Part shown: one piece after another, positions 33,452-42,019 of the stretch | How positions within the stretch are numbered: position 1 is the stretch's first letter | Layout of the letters: the number at the start of each line of letters is the position of its first letter | Assembly (NCBI GenBank): GCA_937949615.1 | Contig: CALEDQ010000005.1 | Span: 1-64,000 of the forward strand | DNA from: an uncultured bacterium | GTDB taxonomy: Bacteria > Muiribacteriota > Ozemobacteria > Ozemobacterales > Ozemobacteraceae | Direction: 5' to 3' | DNA length: 64,000 nt | Program-made: the position numbers and the translations under genes | Notes under the pieces: model-generated | Database searches by the model: none | What the model was told of the DNA's origin: nothing | Seen by the model: only the letters and a program-made list of their open reading frames with translations

Positions 33452-36157
33452 TCAGTCGGCAGTTTCTTCTTTCGACGGAATTCTGACGACAGAAATCAGC
33501 CTGTCATCGCCATCGAGAGTTATCAGCTTGACACCGGAGGCGGCCCGACCGGTGTTTCTGATTGAATCGGCGCTCAGGCGCACGACTTTACCGTTCGTGG
33601 TAACGACCATCAGCTCATCGCCTTCGAACATGCGTTTGATCGCGAGAACTTCGCCGGTCTTTTCCATGATCTTGAGATTGATAACGCCTTTGCCGCCGCG
33701 GTGGGTAACGCGATAGTTGTTGACGTCGGTCTTTTTGCCGAAGCCAAGCGCCGAAACGGTCAGCAGTCTGCCTTCGTAGCGGCCGTCATCTTCGACTGGC
33801 GGCGCGGCTTCGCCGTCAGGGGCATCATCGATGATGTCATCTTCGATAACTTCGTCGACAACTTCATCAATTTCCTCATCGATCGGCGCTTCTGCTTCGG
33901 CAGCCACGGTGATATCGCCATCAACAGACGGAACCACGGCAACATGCAGTTCGCCGTCGTCGTCTTTCTTGCGGCTGAAGACTTCCATGCCGATAACTTC
34001 ATCGTTCTTGTCTCTGAAAGTGATAGCCTTGACGCCGCGGGCAGTTCTGCCCATGACGCGCACTTCACCCTCAGGGAAACGTATGGCATAGCCATTGCGG
34101 GTCGCAATGACCACCTGCTCGCCACCGTTGATCGGTTTGACGCCAATCAGTTCATCGCCATCATCGAGCTTGAGCGCAATGATGCCGCGAGCCATCGGTC
34201 GGGCAAACGCCGACAACATGACCATTTTCGAGACACCCTTGCGGGTTACCATGAACAGGCGGCGCACATCGTCGAACTTCTTGATTGGCAGAATGGCAGT
34301 GAGAGTTTCGTTCTCTTCGAACTGCAGCAGGTTGACCATGGCGCGGCCACTTGCCTGGCGACCACCTTCGGGTATCTGGTAGCCCTTGATCCAGTGCACT
34401 TTGCCGATCGAGGTGAAGACCAGCAGATATGAATGGGTCGTAGCCAGGAACATGTGTTCGACGACATCTTCGTCTTTGACGCCCATGACGTTGCTGCCCT
34501 TGCTGCCACGGCTGATCTGTCTGAAAACGCTTGGTGACATGCGCTTGACATAGCCGTTCTTGGTCAGGGTGATGATGATGTCTTCTTCCTGCATCAGGTC
34601 TTCGACATTCAGTTTTTCGGCTGAAGATCTGGTGATCTGGCTGCGGCGGGCATCGCCAAAGCGGGCTTTGATATCGAGCAGTTCTTCTTTTATGATTTCT
34701 CTGACCTTCTCGTCTGATTCGAGAATACCTTTGAGCTTCTGGATCAGAGCCAAAGTATCGTGATACTCGGCGATGATCTTGTCGCGTTCGAGGCCGGTCA
34801 GTCTCTGCAGGCGCATTTCGAGAATCGCCTGCGACTGTTTTTCAGAGAGCATGAAGGTGTCCATGAGGCCCTGTTTGGCTTCATTCGGATCTTTGGCTGA
34901 TTTAATCAGCTCGATAACCGCGTCGAGATTGTCGAGAGCGATCGTCAAACCTTCGAGAATGTGGGCCTTTTCTTCGGCTTTGCGCAGCTGGAACACGGTT
35001 CTGCGGCGAATGACTTCGCGGCAGTGATTGACATAGTGTTCCATCATCTGCTTGAGATTGAGAACCAGCGGGCGGTTGTCGACGAGAACCAGATTGATTA
35101 CGCCGAAACTGGTCTGCATCTGAGTGTGCTTGTACAGCTGATTGAGAATGACGTCGGTATTAACACCCTTGCGCAGTTCGATACAGACGCGCATACCTTC
35201 GCGGCTCGACTCGTCGCGCAGATCGGTAATGCCATCGATCTTCTTTTCCTTGATCAGATCGGCGATTGATTTGACCAGGCGGGCTTTATTGACCTGATAA
35301 GGCAGCTCAGTAACGACGATGCGGTCACGGCCCTTGTTGAATTCTTCAATTTCGACGACCGAGCGAACGACGATACTGCCGCGGCCGGTTTTAAAAGCTG
35401 ATTCAATGCCGTCAGTACCCATGATGATACCACCGGTCGGGAAATCCGGGCCGGGAATATATTGCATCAGCTCATCGATAGTGACTTCTGGGTTATTGAT
35501 CAGCTGAACCAGGCCGTCAATGACTTCAGAGAGGTTGTGCGACGGCATATTGGTCGCCATACCAACCGCGATACCTGATGAACCGTTGACCAGCAGATTC
35601 GGAAACTTGCTGGGCAGCACGATCGGCTCATTCAAAGAGCCGTCGAAGTTCGGCATCCATTCGACCGTTTCCATCTCGATGTCTTTGAGCATTTCTTCTG
35701 CCAGAGCTTCGAGGCGGGCTTCAGTGTAACGCATTGCCGCTGCTTCATCGCCGTCGACCGAACCGAAGTTGCCGTGGCCGTTGATCAGCGGGTAGCGCAG
35801 GCTGAAATCCTGGGCCATGCGAACGAGGGTGTCGTAAACAGCTGAGTCGCCGTGCGGGTGATACTTACCAAGAACTTCCCCGACGGTGCGGGCTGATTTG
35901 ACGAAAGGTTTCTTGCTGGTGATGCCCTGATCGAACATTGCGTAGAGCACGCGGCGGTGAACCGGCTTCAGGCCATCTCTGACGTCTGGCAGAGCGCGGC
36001 CGACGATTACGCTCATCGCGTAATCGATATATGAAGCCTTCATATCGTCTTCGATATTGATATGTCTGATGCCTGTCGGCGGTGGTGGTGGCGGCGGAGG
36101 AGGAGTCTCGATGCCGCCATTTTCCTCGACAGGAATATTTTCGTTGATGTTATCCAT
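33452..36157 (-). CDS. gyrA: DNA gyrase subunit A
   Basis: The 901-residue breakage-reunion subunit has catalytic Tyr144 (AAMRYTEARL), the quinolone region HGDSAVYD with Ser105 and Asp109 (susceptible-type residues), and a C-terminal six-bladed DNA-wrapping domain. The GyrA box of blade 1 is altered to SRGSKGS (about 548-554; usual form QRRGGKG). Two oddities stand out: nine consecutive prolines at 19-27, and a strongly acidic insert (about 738-795, EEIDEVVDEVIEDD) before the last blades. It follows gyrB by 16 bp in the dnaA-dciA-remB-gyrB-gyrA cluster. Confidence 0.96.
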   Translation of the reverse strand: MDNINENIPVEENGGIETPPPPPPPPPTGIRHINIEDDMKASYIDYAMSVIVGRALPDVRDGLKPVHRRVLYAMFDQGITSKKPFVKSARTVGEVLGKYHPHGDSAVYDTLVRMAQDFSLRYPLINGHGNFGSVDGDEAAAMRYTEARLEALAEEMLKDIEMETVEWMPNFDGSLNEPIVLPSKFPNLLVNGSSGIAVGMATNMPSHNLSEVIDGLVQLINNPEVTIDELMQYIPGPDFPTGGIIMGTDGIESAFKTGRGSIVVRSVVEIEEFNKGRDRIVVTELPYQVNKARLVKSIADLIKEKKIDGITDLRDESSREGMRVCIELRKGVNTDVILNQLYKHTQMQTSFGVINLVLVDNRPLVLNLKQMMEHYVNHCREVIRRRTVFQLRKAEEKAHILEGLTIALDNLDAVIELIKSAKDPNEAKQGLMDTFMLSEKQSQAILEMRLQRLTGLERDKIIAEYHDTLALIQKLKGILESDEKVREIIKEELLDIKARFGDARRSQITRSSAEKLNVEDLMQEEDIIITLTKNGYVKRMSPSVFRQISRGSKGSNVMGVKDEDVVEHMFLATTHSYLLVFTSIGKVHWIKGYQIPEGGRQASGRAMVNLLQFEENETLTAILPIKKFDDVRRLFMVTRKGVSKMVMLSAFARPMARGIIALKLDDGDELIGVKPINGGEQVVIATRNGYAIRFPEGEVRVMGRTARGVKAITFRDKNDEVIGMEVFSRKKDDDGELHVAVVPSVDGDITVAAEAEAPIDEEIDEVVDEVIEDDIIDDAPDGEAAPPVEDDGRYEGRLLTVSALGFGKKTDVNNYRVTHRGGKGVINLKIMEKTGEVLAIKRMFEGDELMVVTTNGKVVRLSADSIRNTGRAASGVKLITLDGDDRLISVVRIPSKEETAD

Positions 36158-36173
36158 TATGAAAGCCCCTTAA

Positions 36174-38180
36174 TCATATATCCAGGTTCTTAACCTGTTT
36201 GGCGTATACGGTAATGAAGTCGCGACGCGGTTCGACCTTGTCGCCCATCAGTACCGAGAAAATGCGGTCGGCTTCGGTTTCGTCATCGGCGCGAACCTTC
36301 TTGAGAAGGCGGGTTTCGGGGTTCATGGTGGTTTCCCAGAGCTGTTCGGGGTTCATTTCACCAAGACCTTTGTAGCGCTGCAGAACGACTTTGTCCATGC
36401 CACCGAACTCTTCCTCAACGATCTTGTCTTTTTCGTCATCGCTGAAGGCATATTTCTCGACCTTGCCCTTTTTCAGCTTATAAAGAGGCGGCTGGGCGAT
36501 GTAGAGATAGCCTTTATGAATCAGCTCGGGCATATATCTGAAAAAGAAGGTCAACAGCAGAGTTCTGATATGTGCGCCGTCGACGTCGGCATCTGTCATG
36601 ATTACCAGTTTGTGGTAGCGGGTCTTGCTGATATCGAAGTCTTCGGCTCCAACGTTGGTACCGATGGCGTTGATCAGGTCCTGAATCGTTTCGCTGCCGA
36701 TAACCCTTTCGAGACGGGTCTTTTCGACATTGAGAATTTTGCCGCGCAGTGGCAGAATCGCCTGGGTGCGCCGGTCACGGCCCTGCTTCGCCGAACCACC
36801 TGCTGAGTTACCTTCGACGATGAACAGTTCACATTTGGCCGGGTCACGTTCTGAGCAGTCAGCGAGTTTGCCTGGCAGAGAACCGCCTTCGAGAGCGGTT
36901 TTGCGCCGGGTCAACTCTCTGGCTTTCTGGGCAGCCAGTCTGGCGCGCATCGAAGTCAGAATTTTGTCCATGACCGGGCGGGCAACACCGGGGTTCTGTT
37001 CGAAATAGTCATAAAGAACATCGCTGACAACCTGGTCAACAACCGCCCTGGCTTCAGGGTTACCAAGCTTGCCCTTCGTCTGGCCTTCGAACTGCGGCTC
37101 AGGCACGCGAATAGAAAGAACGCCAATCAGACCTTCACGGGTATCTTCGGTAGTGAGCTTGATCTCATTGCCCTTGCCCTTCTCTTTGCCAAGCAGGTCG
37201 GGGTTTTCTTTAAGATAGCGGTTAAAAACCTTGGTCAGGGCGTTTCTGTAGCCGACGACATGGGTGCCGCCATCAATCGTGTTGATGTTGTTAACAAAGG
37301 CAAAGAACTGCTCGGCGTAACCGTCGTTATACGACATGGCCACATCGATTTCGATACCGTCCTTTTCTTTGGAAAAGCTGATTACATCACGGAAAAGCGG
37401 ATTTTTGGTTTCGTTGAGAAATTCGACGAAACTGGCGATGCCGCCAACATACTCGAACAGATGGCACTTGAGCGTCGATTTCTGGCGCAGAACGATCTTG
37501 ACGCCGCGATTGAGAAACGCCAGTTCGCGCAGGCGTTTCGAAAGAATATCAAAACTGAACTCAGTGCTTTCGAAAATTTCGGCATCAGGTTTAAAGCGAA
37601 TCTTGGTGCCGGTACGATTGGCGCCTTCGCTGGTAATCATCTGGCCGGCAACAGCGCCGCGGCGGAAAGTCTGCTGAAAGATACCACCATCACGCCATAC
37701 CGTTACTTCGAGCCATTCTGACAGGGCGTTAACGACCGAAATGCCGACGCCGTGCAGACCGCCGCTGTATTTATAGCTGTTTTTGTCGAATTTACCGCCT
37801 GAGTGCAGAACGGTAAGAATGACTTCGAGAGCTGATTTGCCGGTCTGTTCATGAATGTCGACCGGAATACCGCGGCCGTCATCGAGAACCGAAATCGAGC
37901 CATCTTCGTGCATGGTCACATGCACAGTGCTGGCATGCCCGGCAAGAGCTTCGTCAATACTGTTGTCAACGATTTCCCAGACGAGGTGGTGCAGACCATC
38001 GAGGCCGGTGCCGCCGATATACATGCCCGGTCTCTTGCGAACCGCTTCCAGCCCTTCAAGAACCTTGATATTTCGCGCCGAATACTCAGCATTGCCGCCC
38101 TCATGGCTGTGTTCGGCAGGCTGCTCAAAGTTTTCGGGTGGTTCCTGCTGCATTACAACAGGATTTTCCTGATCAGTCAT
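36174..38180 (-). CDS. gyrB: DNA gyrase subunit B
   Basis: The 668-residue ATPase subunit has the GHKL site (EIVDNSIDEALAGH, DGRGIPVDIH, GGLHGVG), the TOPRIM domain (VEGNSAGGSAKQGRDRRTQA, DADVDGAHIRTLLL) and the C-terminal PLYKL and RYKGLGEMNPEQLWETTM segments. With GyrA it introduces negative supercoils using ATP. It has a short acidic N-terminal extension before EGLEAVRKRPGMYIG. It lies 12 bp after the RemB-like gene, in one operon with gyrA. Some GyrA/GyrB sets serve as topoisomerase IV, but the position by dnaA favours gyrase. Confidence 0.96.
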   Translation of the reverse strand: MTDQENPVVMQQEPPENFEQPAEHSHEGGNAEYSARNIKVLEGLEAVRKRPGMYIGGTGLDGLHHLVWEIVDNSIDEALAGHASTVHVTMHEDGSISVLDDGRGIPVDIHEQTGKSALEVILTVLHSGGKFDKNSYKYSGGLHGVGISVVNALSEWLEVTVWRDGGIFQQTFRRGAVAGQMITSEGANRTGTKIRFKPDAEIFESTEFSFDILSKRLRELAFLNRGVKIVLRQKSTLKCHLFEYVGGIASFVEFLNETKNPLFRDVISFSKEKDGIEIDVAMSYNDGYAEQFFAFVNNINTIDGGTHVVGYRNALTKVFNRYLKENPDLLGKEKGKGNEIKLTTEDTREGLIGVLSIRVPEPQFEGQTKGKLGNPEARAVVDQVVSDVLYDYFEQNPGVARPVMDKILTSMRARLAAQKARELTRRKTALEGGSLPGKLADCSERDPAKCELFIVEGNSAGGSAKQGRDRRTQAILPLRGKILNVEKTRLERVIGSETIQDLINAIGTNVGAEDFDISKTRYHKLVIMTDADVDGAHIRTLLLTFFFRYMPELIHKGYLYIAQPPLYKLKKGKVEKYAFSDDEKDKIVEEEFGGMDKVVLQRYKGLGEMNPEQLWETTMNPETRLLKKVRADDETEADRIFSVLMGDKVEPRRDFITVYAKQVKNLDI

Positions 38181-38192
38181 TGCGTCGCTCCT

Positions 38193-38477
38193 TTAATATC
38201 GATACTGGGAACTCATCTTCCATTCAGCCTTCAGGTATTCTGCCTGCTGAAACGGGTGACAAATTCCGCGTTGTGCAAGTGCTTCGGGGGAAAGGGTCGA
38301 ACCGATCCAGCGACCATCGATGGTTTTGATGGCCGCCCGGTATTCACCCTCATCTTCAAGCTTCGGCAAAGCCTCGATAACACGCCGGCGCGTGCTTTCA
38401 TCGACGGTCTGCAGATTGATTATCAATTCACAGGTCTGAAAATCAACAAATTCATTCTGACCGATATGAATCAGCAT
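38193..38477 (-). CDS. remB: RemB-like (DUF370-type) small protein
   Basis: The 94-residue protein opens MLIHIGQNEFVDFQTCELI, similar to the RemB/YaaB family that in Bacillus lies between recF and gyrB and takes part in regulating matrix genes. The second half, AAIKTIDGRWIGSTLSPEAL, is well conserved in style but not one I can assign. The same position, just before gyrB, supports the call. Its ATG overlaps the dciA stop by 7 bp (ATGCTGA), so translation is coupled. The role here is unknown. Confidence 0.6.
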   Translation of the reverse strand: MLIHIGQNEFVDFQTCELIINLQTVDESTRRRVIEALPKLEDEGEYRAAIKTIDGRWIGSTLSPEALAQRGICHPFQQAEYLKAEWKMSSQYRY

Positions 38478-39439
38478 TCTGGTTCTCCGGGTTTGATTGC
38501 CAGGTAGGCGTGCCAGCGTTCATCAGGCAGCTCCTGGTTTTGCAGATGGTCAAAGTCGACCTCATCTGGCATGCAGCCGCTGAAAAGCATCATGCTGCGC
38601 ACCATTTCCTTGCGCATGCGGGCTGCGGTTTCTTCGTCATAATTCAATGAAAGGTCGGCCGCCAGTTCCTGAATCAGATTCAGGCTTTCATCGAGCAATT
38701 CAGCACGAATCGCTTCAAATTCAACTCCGGTCAGGCCGCTTTCGAATTCACAGATTTCTTCAAATGTTAACCAGGGCATTTCTGAAACCAGCACCCTGGT
38801 TTTTAACAGGTTATCTTCGCGTGTTTTATAAACACACATTGCACAGACACCTTTTTTAGAGCGGGTTACTGCCGCACGGCACAACACACATAGTTGATAA
38901 CCGCGCTCTTCAAGCCCCTTGAGTCTGGCGTTAAGCTTCTGCTGGCAGCGACGCATCTGTTCTGACAATTCCTGATCCTTTAACTCCGCCATTGGCACTT
39001 CATCTTCACTCTGCCAGTCTGGCCAGGCGGCTTCTTTAACCATCTTTTCGACTTCTGGCGGTATCACGCCAGGCTTGCCAATCACTTCACTGATTTTCAT
39101 CTCAGGGAAAAGGCCATTGAGCTTCTCAATAATTCTGGCTTTGAGAAACAGCAGTGTCTGCATCCATTGACTGTCAGCTACCGCGAGGTAGAGACGGCCC
39201 TTGATCAGACGGGTCGGACAGGTTTTGGCGGCCAACTGCAGACCGACCACATCTTTCCAGGCATTGATGAGTTTGCCAAGGGTTACCAATTCTTTTGCCG
39301 TCAGCACAAAGCGCTGGCGGCTTTCAGAAGCACGGAAAGTGGCTTCACGCATACCCGATAACGCTTTAACCAGAGAGAAACTTGCGGGTTTCGTGCCGCC
39401 GACTCTCCGGTTCACTGCTGTCTGCTTGAAGGTTTGCAT
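38471..39439 (-). CDS. dciA: DciA-like helicase-loading protein with zinc-ribbon extension
   Basis: Residues about 50-125 (AWKDVVGLQLAAKTCPTRLI, LYLAVADSQWMQTL) match the DUF721/DciA domain. DciA is the ancestral loader of the replicative helicase DnaB in bacteria that lack DnaC/DnaI. The 322-residue protein is roughly twice the usual length. The extra half carries CVLC-x12-CAMC, a likely zinc ribbon (about 203-222), then a helical acidic region. It lies directly after dnaA and before remB-gyrB, where dnaN and recF are expected. Start: ATG with AGAGGG nearby. Confidence 0.78.
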   Translation of the reverse strand: MQTFKQTAVNRRVGGTKPASFSLVKALSGMREATFRASESRQRFVLTAKELVTLGKLINAWKDVVGLQLAAKTCPTRLIKGRLYLAVADSQWMQTLLFLKARIIEKLNGLFPEMKISEVIGKPGVIPPEVEKMVKEAAWPDWQSEDEVPMAELKDQELSEQMRRCQQKLNARLKGLEERGYQLCVLCRAAVTRSKKGVCAMCVYKTREDNLLKTRVLVSEMPWLTFEEICEFESGLTGVEFEAIRAELLDESLNLIQELAADLSLNYDEETAARMRKEMVRSMMLFSGCMPDEVDFDHLQNQELPDERWHAYLAIKPGEPEC

Positions 39440-39550
39440 TGGCCCTCTGGCTGTTGTCAGTCAATTCCCTCTCAGTGAAGAAGAGAGGGTGTAATATACT
39501 ACTCTAAAATGACTTTTTTTTCAAGTAATAACAACAGTCGGAAATTAGCT

Positions 39551-39576
39551 TAAAAACGCCCTTAATAGCGTTTTTA
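39551..39576 (-). terminator. Intrinsic terminator of dnaA
   Basis: TAAAAACGC and GCGTTTTTA form a 9-bp stem with an 8-nt loop, 17 bp after the dnaA stop. T-runs are present on both strands. Confidence 0.7.
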
Positions 39577-39592
39577 AACGAGCCGGCAACAT

Positions 39593-40990
39593 TTATTGCT
39601 TATCGGGGTCGACAAAGCGTCTGACGCGCTCGAATTCTTCGGCAAATGCCTTTTCCTGTTTGAGCTTGCGGTTAACTTTATCGCAGGCATGCATGACCGT
39701 CGTATGGTCACGACCGCCAAATTTATCGCCGATCTGATTGAGCGAAGCATCAGTAAAAATCTGACACAGGCGCATGGCAACCTGCCTGGGAAGCACGAGA
39801 TTCTGCGAACGCCTTTTCCCGGTCAATTCGTCTTCAGAGATATCGTAAAACTCGGCAACGCGCTTTTGAATCCAGGGGATGCTGATCTTGCCGCCGGCGT
39901 TTTCGCGCAGCACGTCTTTGAGCACCTGATCGACCATGTCCTTGCTGACCGGTTTTCTCATAATGCCCGCAAAGGCAAGAACGCTGTTGAAGGCGCCCTC
40001 GAGATCGCGAATGTGTGATACAACGTTCTGAGCCATATACATGATGATCTCGTCTGAAACTTCGACCATCGACTGGCTGGCGAATTTTTTAAAAATGGCG
40101 GCACGCATTTCGAGGTCTGGTGGCTGAATATCAACAACCACACCCATGCCAAATCTCGAAGCCAGACGCTCTTCGAGTGATTCACCACCACGCTGAATCT
40201 TGCTTGGAGCCGAATCAGAGGTGAGAACGATCTGTTTTTTCTGCTGAAAAAGTTCGTTGAACGTGTGGAAAAATTCTTCCTGGGTCTGTTCTTTGCCGGC
40301 AAAAAACTGCACATCATCGATCAGCAGCAGATCGATTTTGCGATATTTAGAGCGAAACGCTTCGGCTTTTTTATCTTTCAGTGAATCGATGAATTCATTG
40401 GTGAAAACTTCTGAAGAAAGATAGGCAATCTTGGCCTTTGGGTTGTTTTTAAGCAACTCCTGGCCGATCGCCTGAATCAGATGGGTTTTGCCAAGCCCGA
40501 CACCGCTGTAAATGAATACCGGGTTATGAAGGCTGCCCGGGTTTTTGGCTACTGCCTGGCAGACCGCGTAGGCAAACTGATTGCTTTTGCCGACAACGAA
40601 AGAATCGAAGGAATACTTACTGTTAAACATGCCATCATACCTGGCCGGAACTGTTTTAGCAGCTTTAAGTGGTTCATCATCGGTTCTGATCGACGGAATT
40701 GCCGGTTGCTGAGGTTTTATAGCGGCCGGGCGACCGGATTTGGTAACCAGACGATATTTGAGAGCGGGTTTTTCGCCGCTGAGAATGCGGGTAATTACAT
40801 CGGCATAACGCTTTTCTGCGAGGTCGCGGCAGAAATCGTTCGCGGCTTCCATGATCAGATGGTCGCCTTCAATAGCTGCCGGCGTGATGGAACTGAGGAA
40901 AATCTTTGAACTTGCCTTGTTTTTACTGCTTCCATCAGCCTGGATTTCTGTGGTGATTTTATTCCAGAGCGTATCGAGCGACGATATCAT
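39593..40990 (-). CDS. dnaA: Chromosomal replication initiator DnaA
   Basis: The 465-residue initiator has domain I at the N-terminus (LDTLWNKITTEIQ), the AAA+ domain with Walker A GVGLGKTH (about 160-168), Walker B LLLIDDVQF and the arginine-finger region, and the C-terminal DNA-binding domain with GGRDHTTVMHA (about 423-433) that reads DnaA boxes. The ATG at 40988-40990 is chosen because GAGG lies 9 bp upstream; GTG or TTG starts five and two codons earlier are possible. It binds ATP and opens oriC. It lies beside a region rich in DnaA boxes. Confidence 0.96.
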   Translation of the reverse strand: MISSLDTLWNKITTEIQADGSSKNKASSKIFLSSITPAAIEGDHLIMEAANDFCRDLAEKRYADVITRILSGEKPALKYRLVTKSGRPAAIKPQQPAIPSIRTDDEPLKAAKTVPARYDGMFNSKYSFDSFVVGKSNQFAYAVCQAVAKNPGSLHNPVFIYSGVGLGKTHLIQAIGQELLKNNPKAKIAYLSSEVFTNEFIDSLKDKKAEAFRSKYRKIDLLLIDDVQFFAGKEQTQEEFFHTFNELFQQKKQIVLTSDSAPSKIQRGGESLEERLASRFGMGVVVDIQPPDLEMRAAIFKKFASQSMVEVSDEIIMYMAQNVVSHIRDLEGAFNSVLAFAGIMRKPVSKDMVDQVLKDVLRENAGGKISIPWIQKRVAEFYDISEDELTGKRRSQNLVLPRQVAMRLCQIFTDASLNQIGDKFGGRDHTTVMHACDKVNRKLKQEKAFAEEFERVRRFVDPDKQ

Positions 40991-41099
40991 GTACAATGAC
41001 CTCACAGCTTTGTGTACAACAACTTAAATAACCGGAGAAAGCAATAGCCACGTGAAACGGGTTATTCTGCGTTTGTTGGGATGGTTGAATAATAGCAGA

Positions 41100-41345
41100 C
41101 AAAAGCCTTATCCGCAAGGTTTTTTAACATCAATGTTCTGATAATAGTCTGGAAAACAATGTGGAAATTCTGTGGAAAAATCGTGGAAAACTCTGGACAT
41201 AAAAAAATGTTAATAAACAGTGAAAAACTTCAAAGGCTTTCAACAACTTTTTCCACATAAGCAAATAAAGGTTTGAAAAGTTGTACACGGGTTTTCCACA
41301 ATTTCCACCGAACCTAAAGAATAATAAGACTATGTCTTTTAATTA
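41100..41345. other. Probable replication origin (oriC)
   Basis: The gap between dnaA and accB holds at least six DnaA-box-like 9-mers: TGTGGAAAT (41160-41168), TGTGGAAAA (41171-41179), CGTGGAAAA (41182-41190), TTTTCCACA (41249-41257 and 41292-41300) and ATTTCCACC (41301-41309). TTATCCGCA (41108-41116) is a weaker match. The boxes face one another across an A/T-rich stretch (41191-41245), a possible unwinding element. Gene direction flips here: dnaA to dnaX run left, accB to lysC run right. Identification rests on box density and dnaA linkage; GC skew was not computed. Confidence 0.75.
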
Positions 41346-41424
41346 ATTATGTACAACATAATTATAGCCAATGTGCAAAAACAAACATCGAAAAACAAAA
41401 CCGAACTAACACAAATATACCTTA

Positions 41425-41453
41425 TTGCCCATGTTTTGGCTATCTGGTATACT
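41425..41453 (+). promoter_or_regulatory. Promoter of the accB operon
   Basis: TTGCCC (41425-41430), a 17-bp spacer and TATACT (41448-41453), preceded by TGG (extended -10), lie 31 bp before the accB start. Confidence 0.65.
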
Positions 41454-41483
41454 CGCCTCACTCTCATCACCATGGAGAAAAAA

Positions 41484-42017
41484 ATGCCAAAAGCAGTTGC
41501 GAAGGAAAAAACCATCAGGGTTACCACAGATAAACAGGGCCAGGTCATCGATCAGGTCGTTGATATAATCAAATTTATGGGCGAAAACCGCCTGGCCGAG
41601 ATTGAACTCGAAACTTCCGAGCTTAAACTCAGTCTTAAAAAGCACTCAGTTGCAGCACATCATGTCGTTCAGCCCCAGGCTGCTGTCATGCCCATGCCAA
41701 TGATGCATATCGAGGCACCGGCAATCAAAAAACAGCCGGAAAAAACACCGGCAGCCGAAAAACCAGCTGCTGCCGATAATTTTAAAACCGTTGTTTCACC
41801 GATGACCGGAACTTTTTATAGAGCTCCATCACCTGATTCACAGCCATTCATCAAGGAAGGCGACGTAATCAAGGCCGGCCAGACAATCTGCATCGTCGAA
41901 GCGATGAAGATGATGAACGAAATCAAGTCTGACAAAGCCGGGAAAGTAGTAAAAATTCTCATCGAGAACGGCAAACCCGTTGAAAAGGGCGCTGCTCTCA
42001 TCAGTGTCGGAGAATAA
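41484..42017 (+). CDS. accB: Biotin carboxyl carrier protein of acetyl-CoA carboxylase
   Basis: The 177-residue carrier has the C-terminal biotinyl domain with the modified Lys142 in EAMKMMNEI. It is preceded by a Pro/Ala/Lys linker and an N-terminal region (VIDQVVDIIKFMGENRLAEI) typical of AccB. The biotin arm moves CO2 between the AccC and AccA/D subunits in fatty-acid synthesis. The ATG at 41484 is favoured by GGAG 7 bp upstream; an earlier ATG adds four residues. AccC is not adjacent as it usually is; instead lpd follows after 2 bp. Confidence 0.85.
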   Translation: MPKAVAKEKTIRVTTDKQGQVIDQVVDIIKFMGENRLAEIELETSELKLSLKKHSVAAHHVVQPQAAVMPMPMMHIEAPAIKKQPEKTPAAEKPAAADNFKTVVSPMTGTFYRAPSPDSQPFIKEGDVIKAGQTICIVEAMKMMNEIKSDKAGKVVKILIENGKPVEKGAALISVGE

Positions 42018-42019
42018 TC

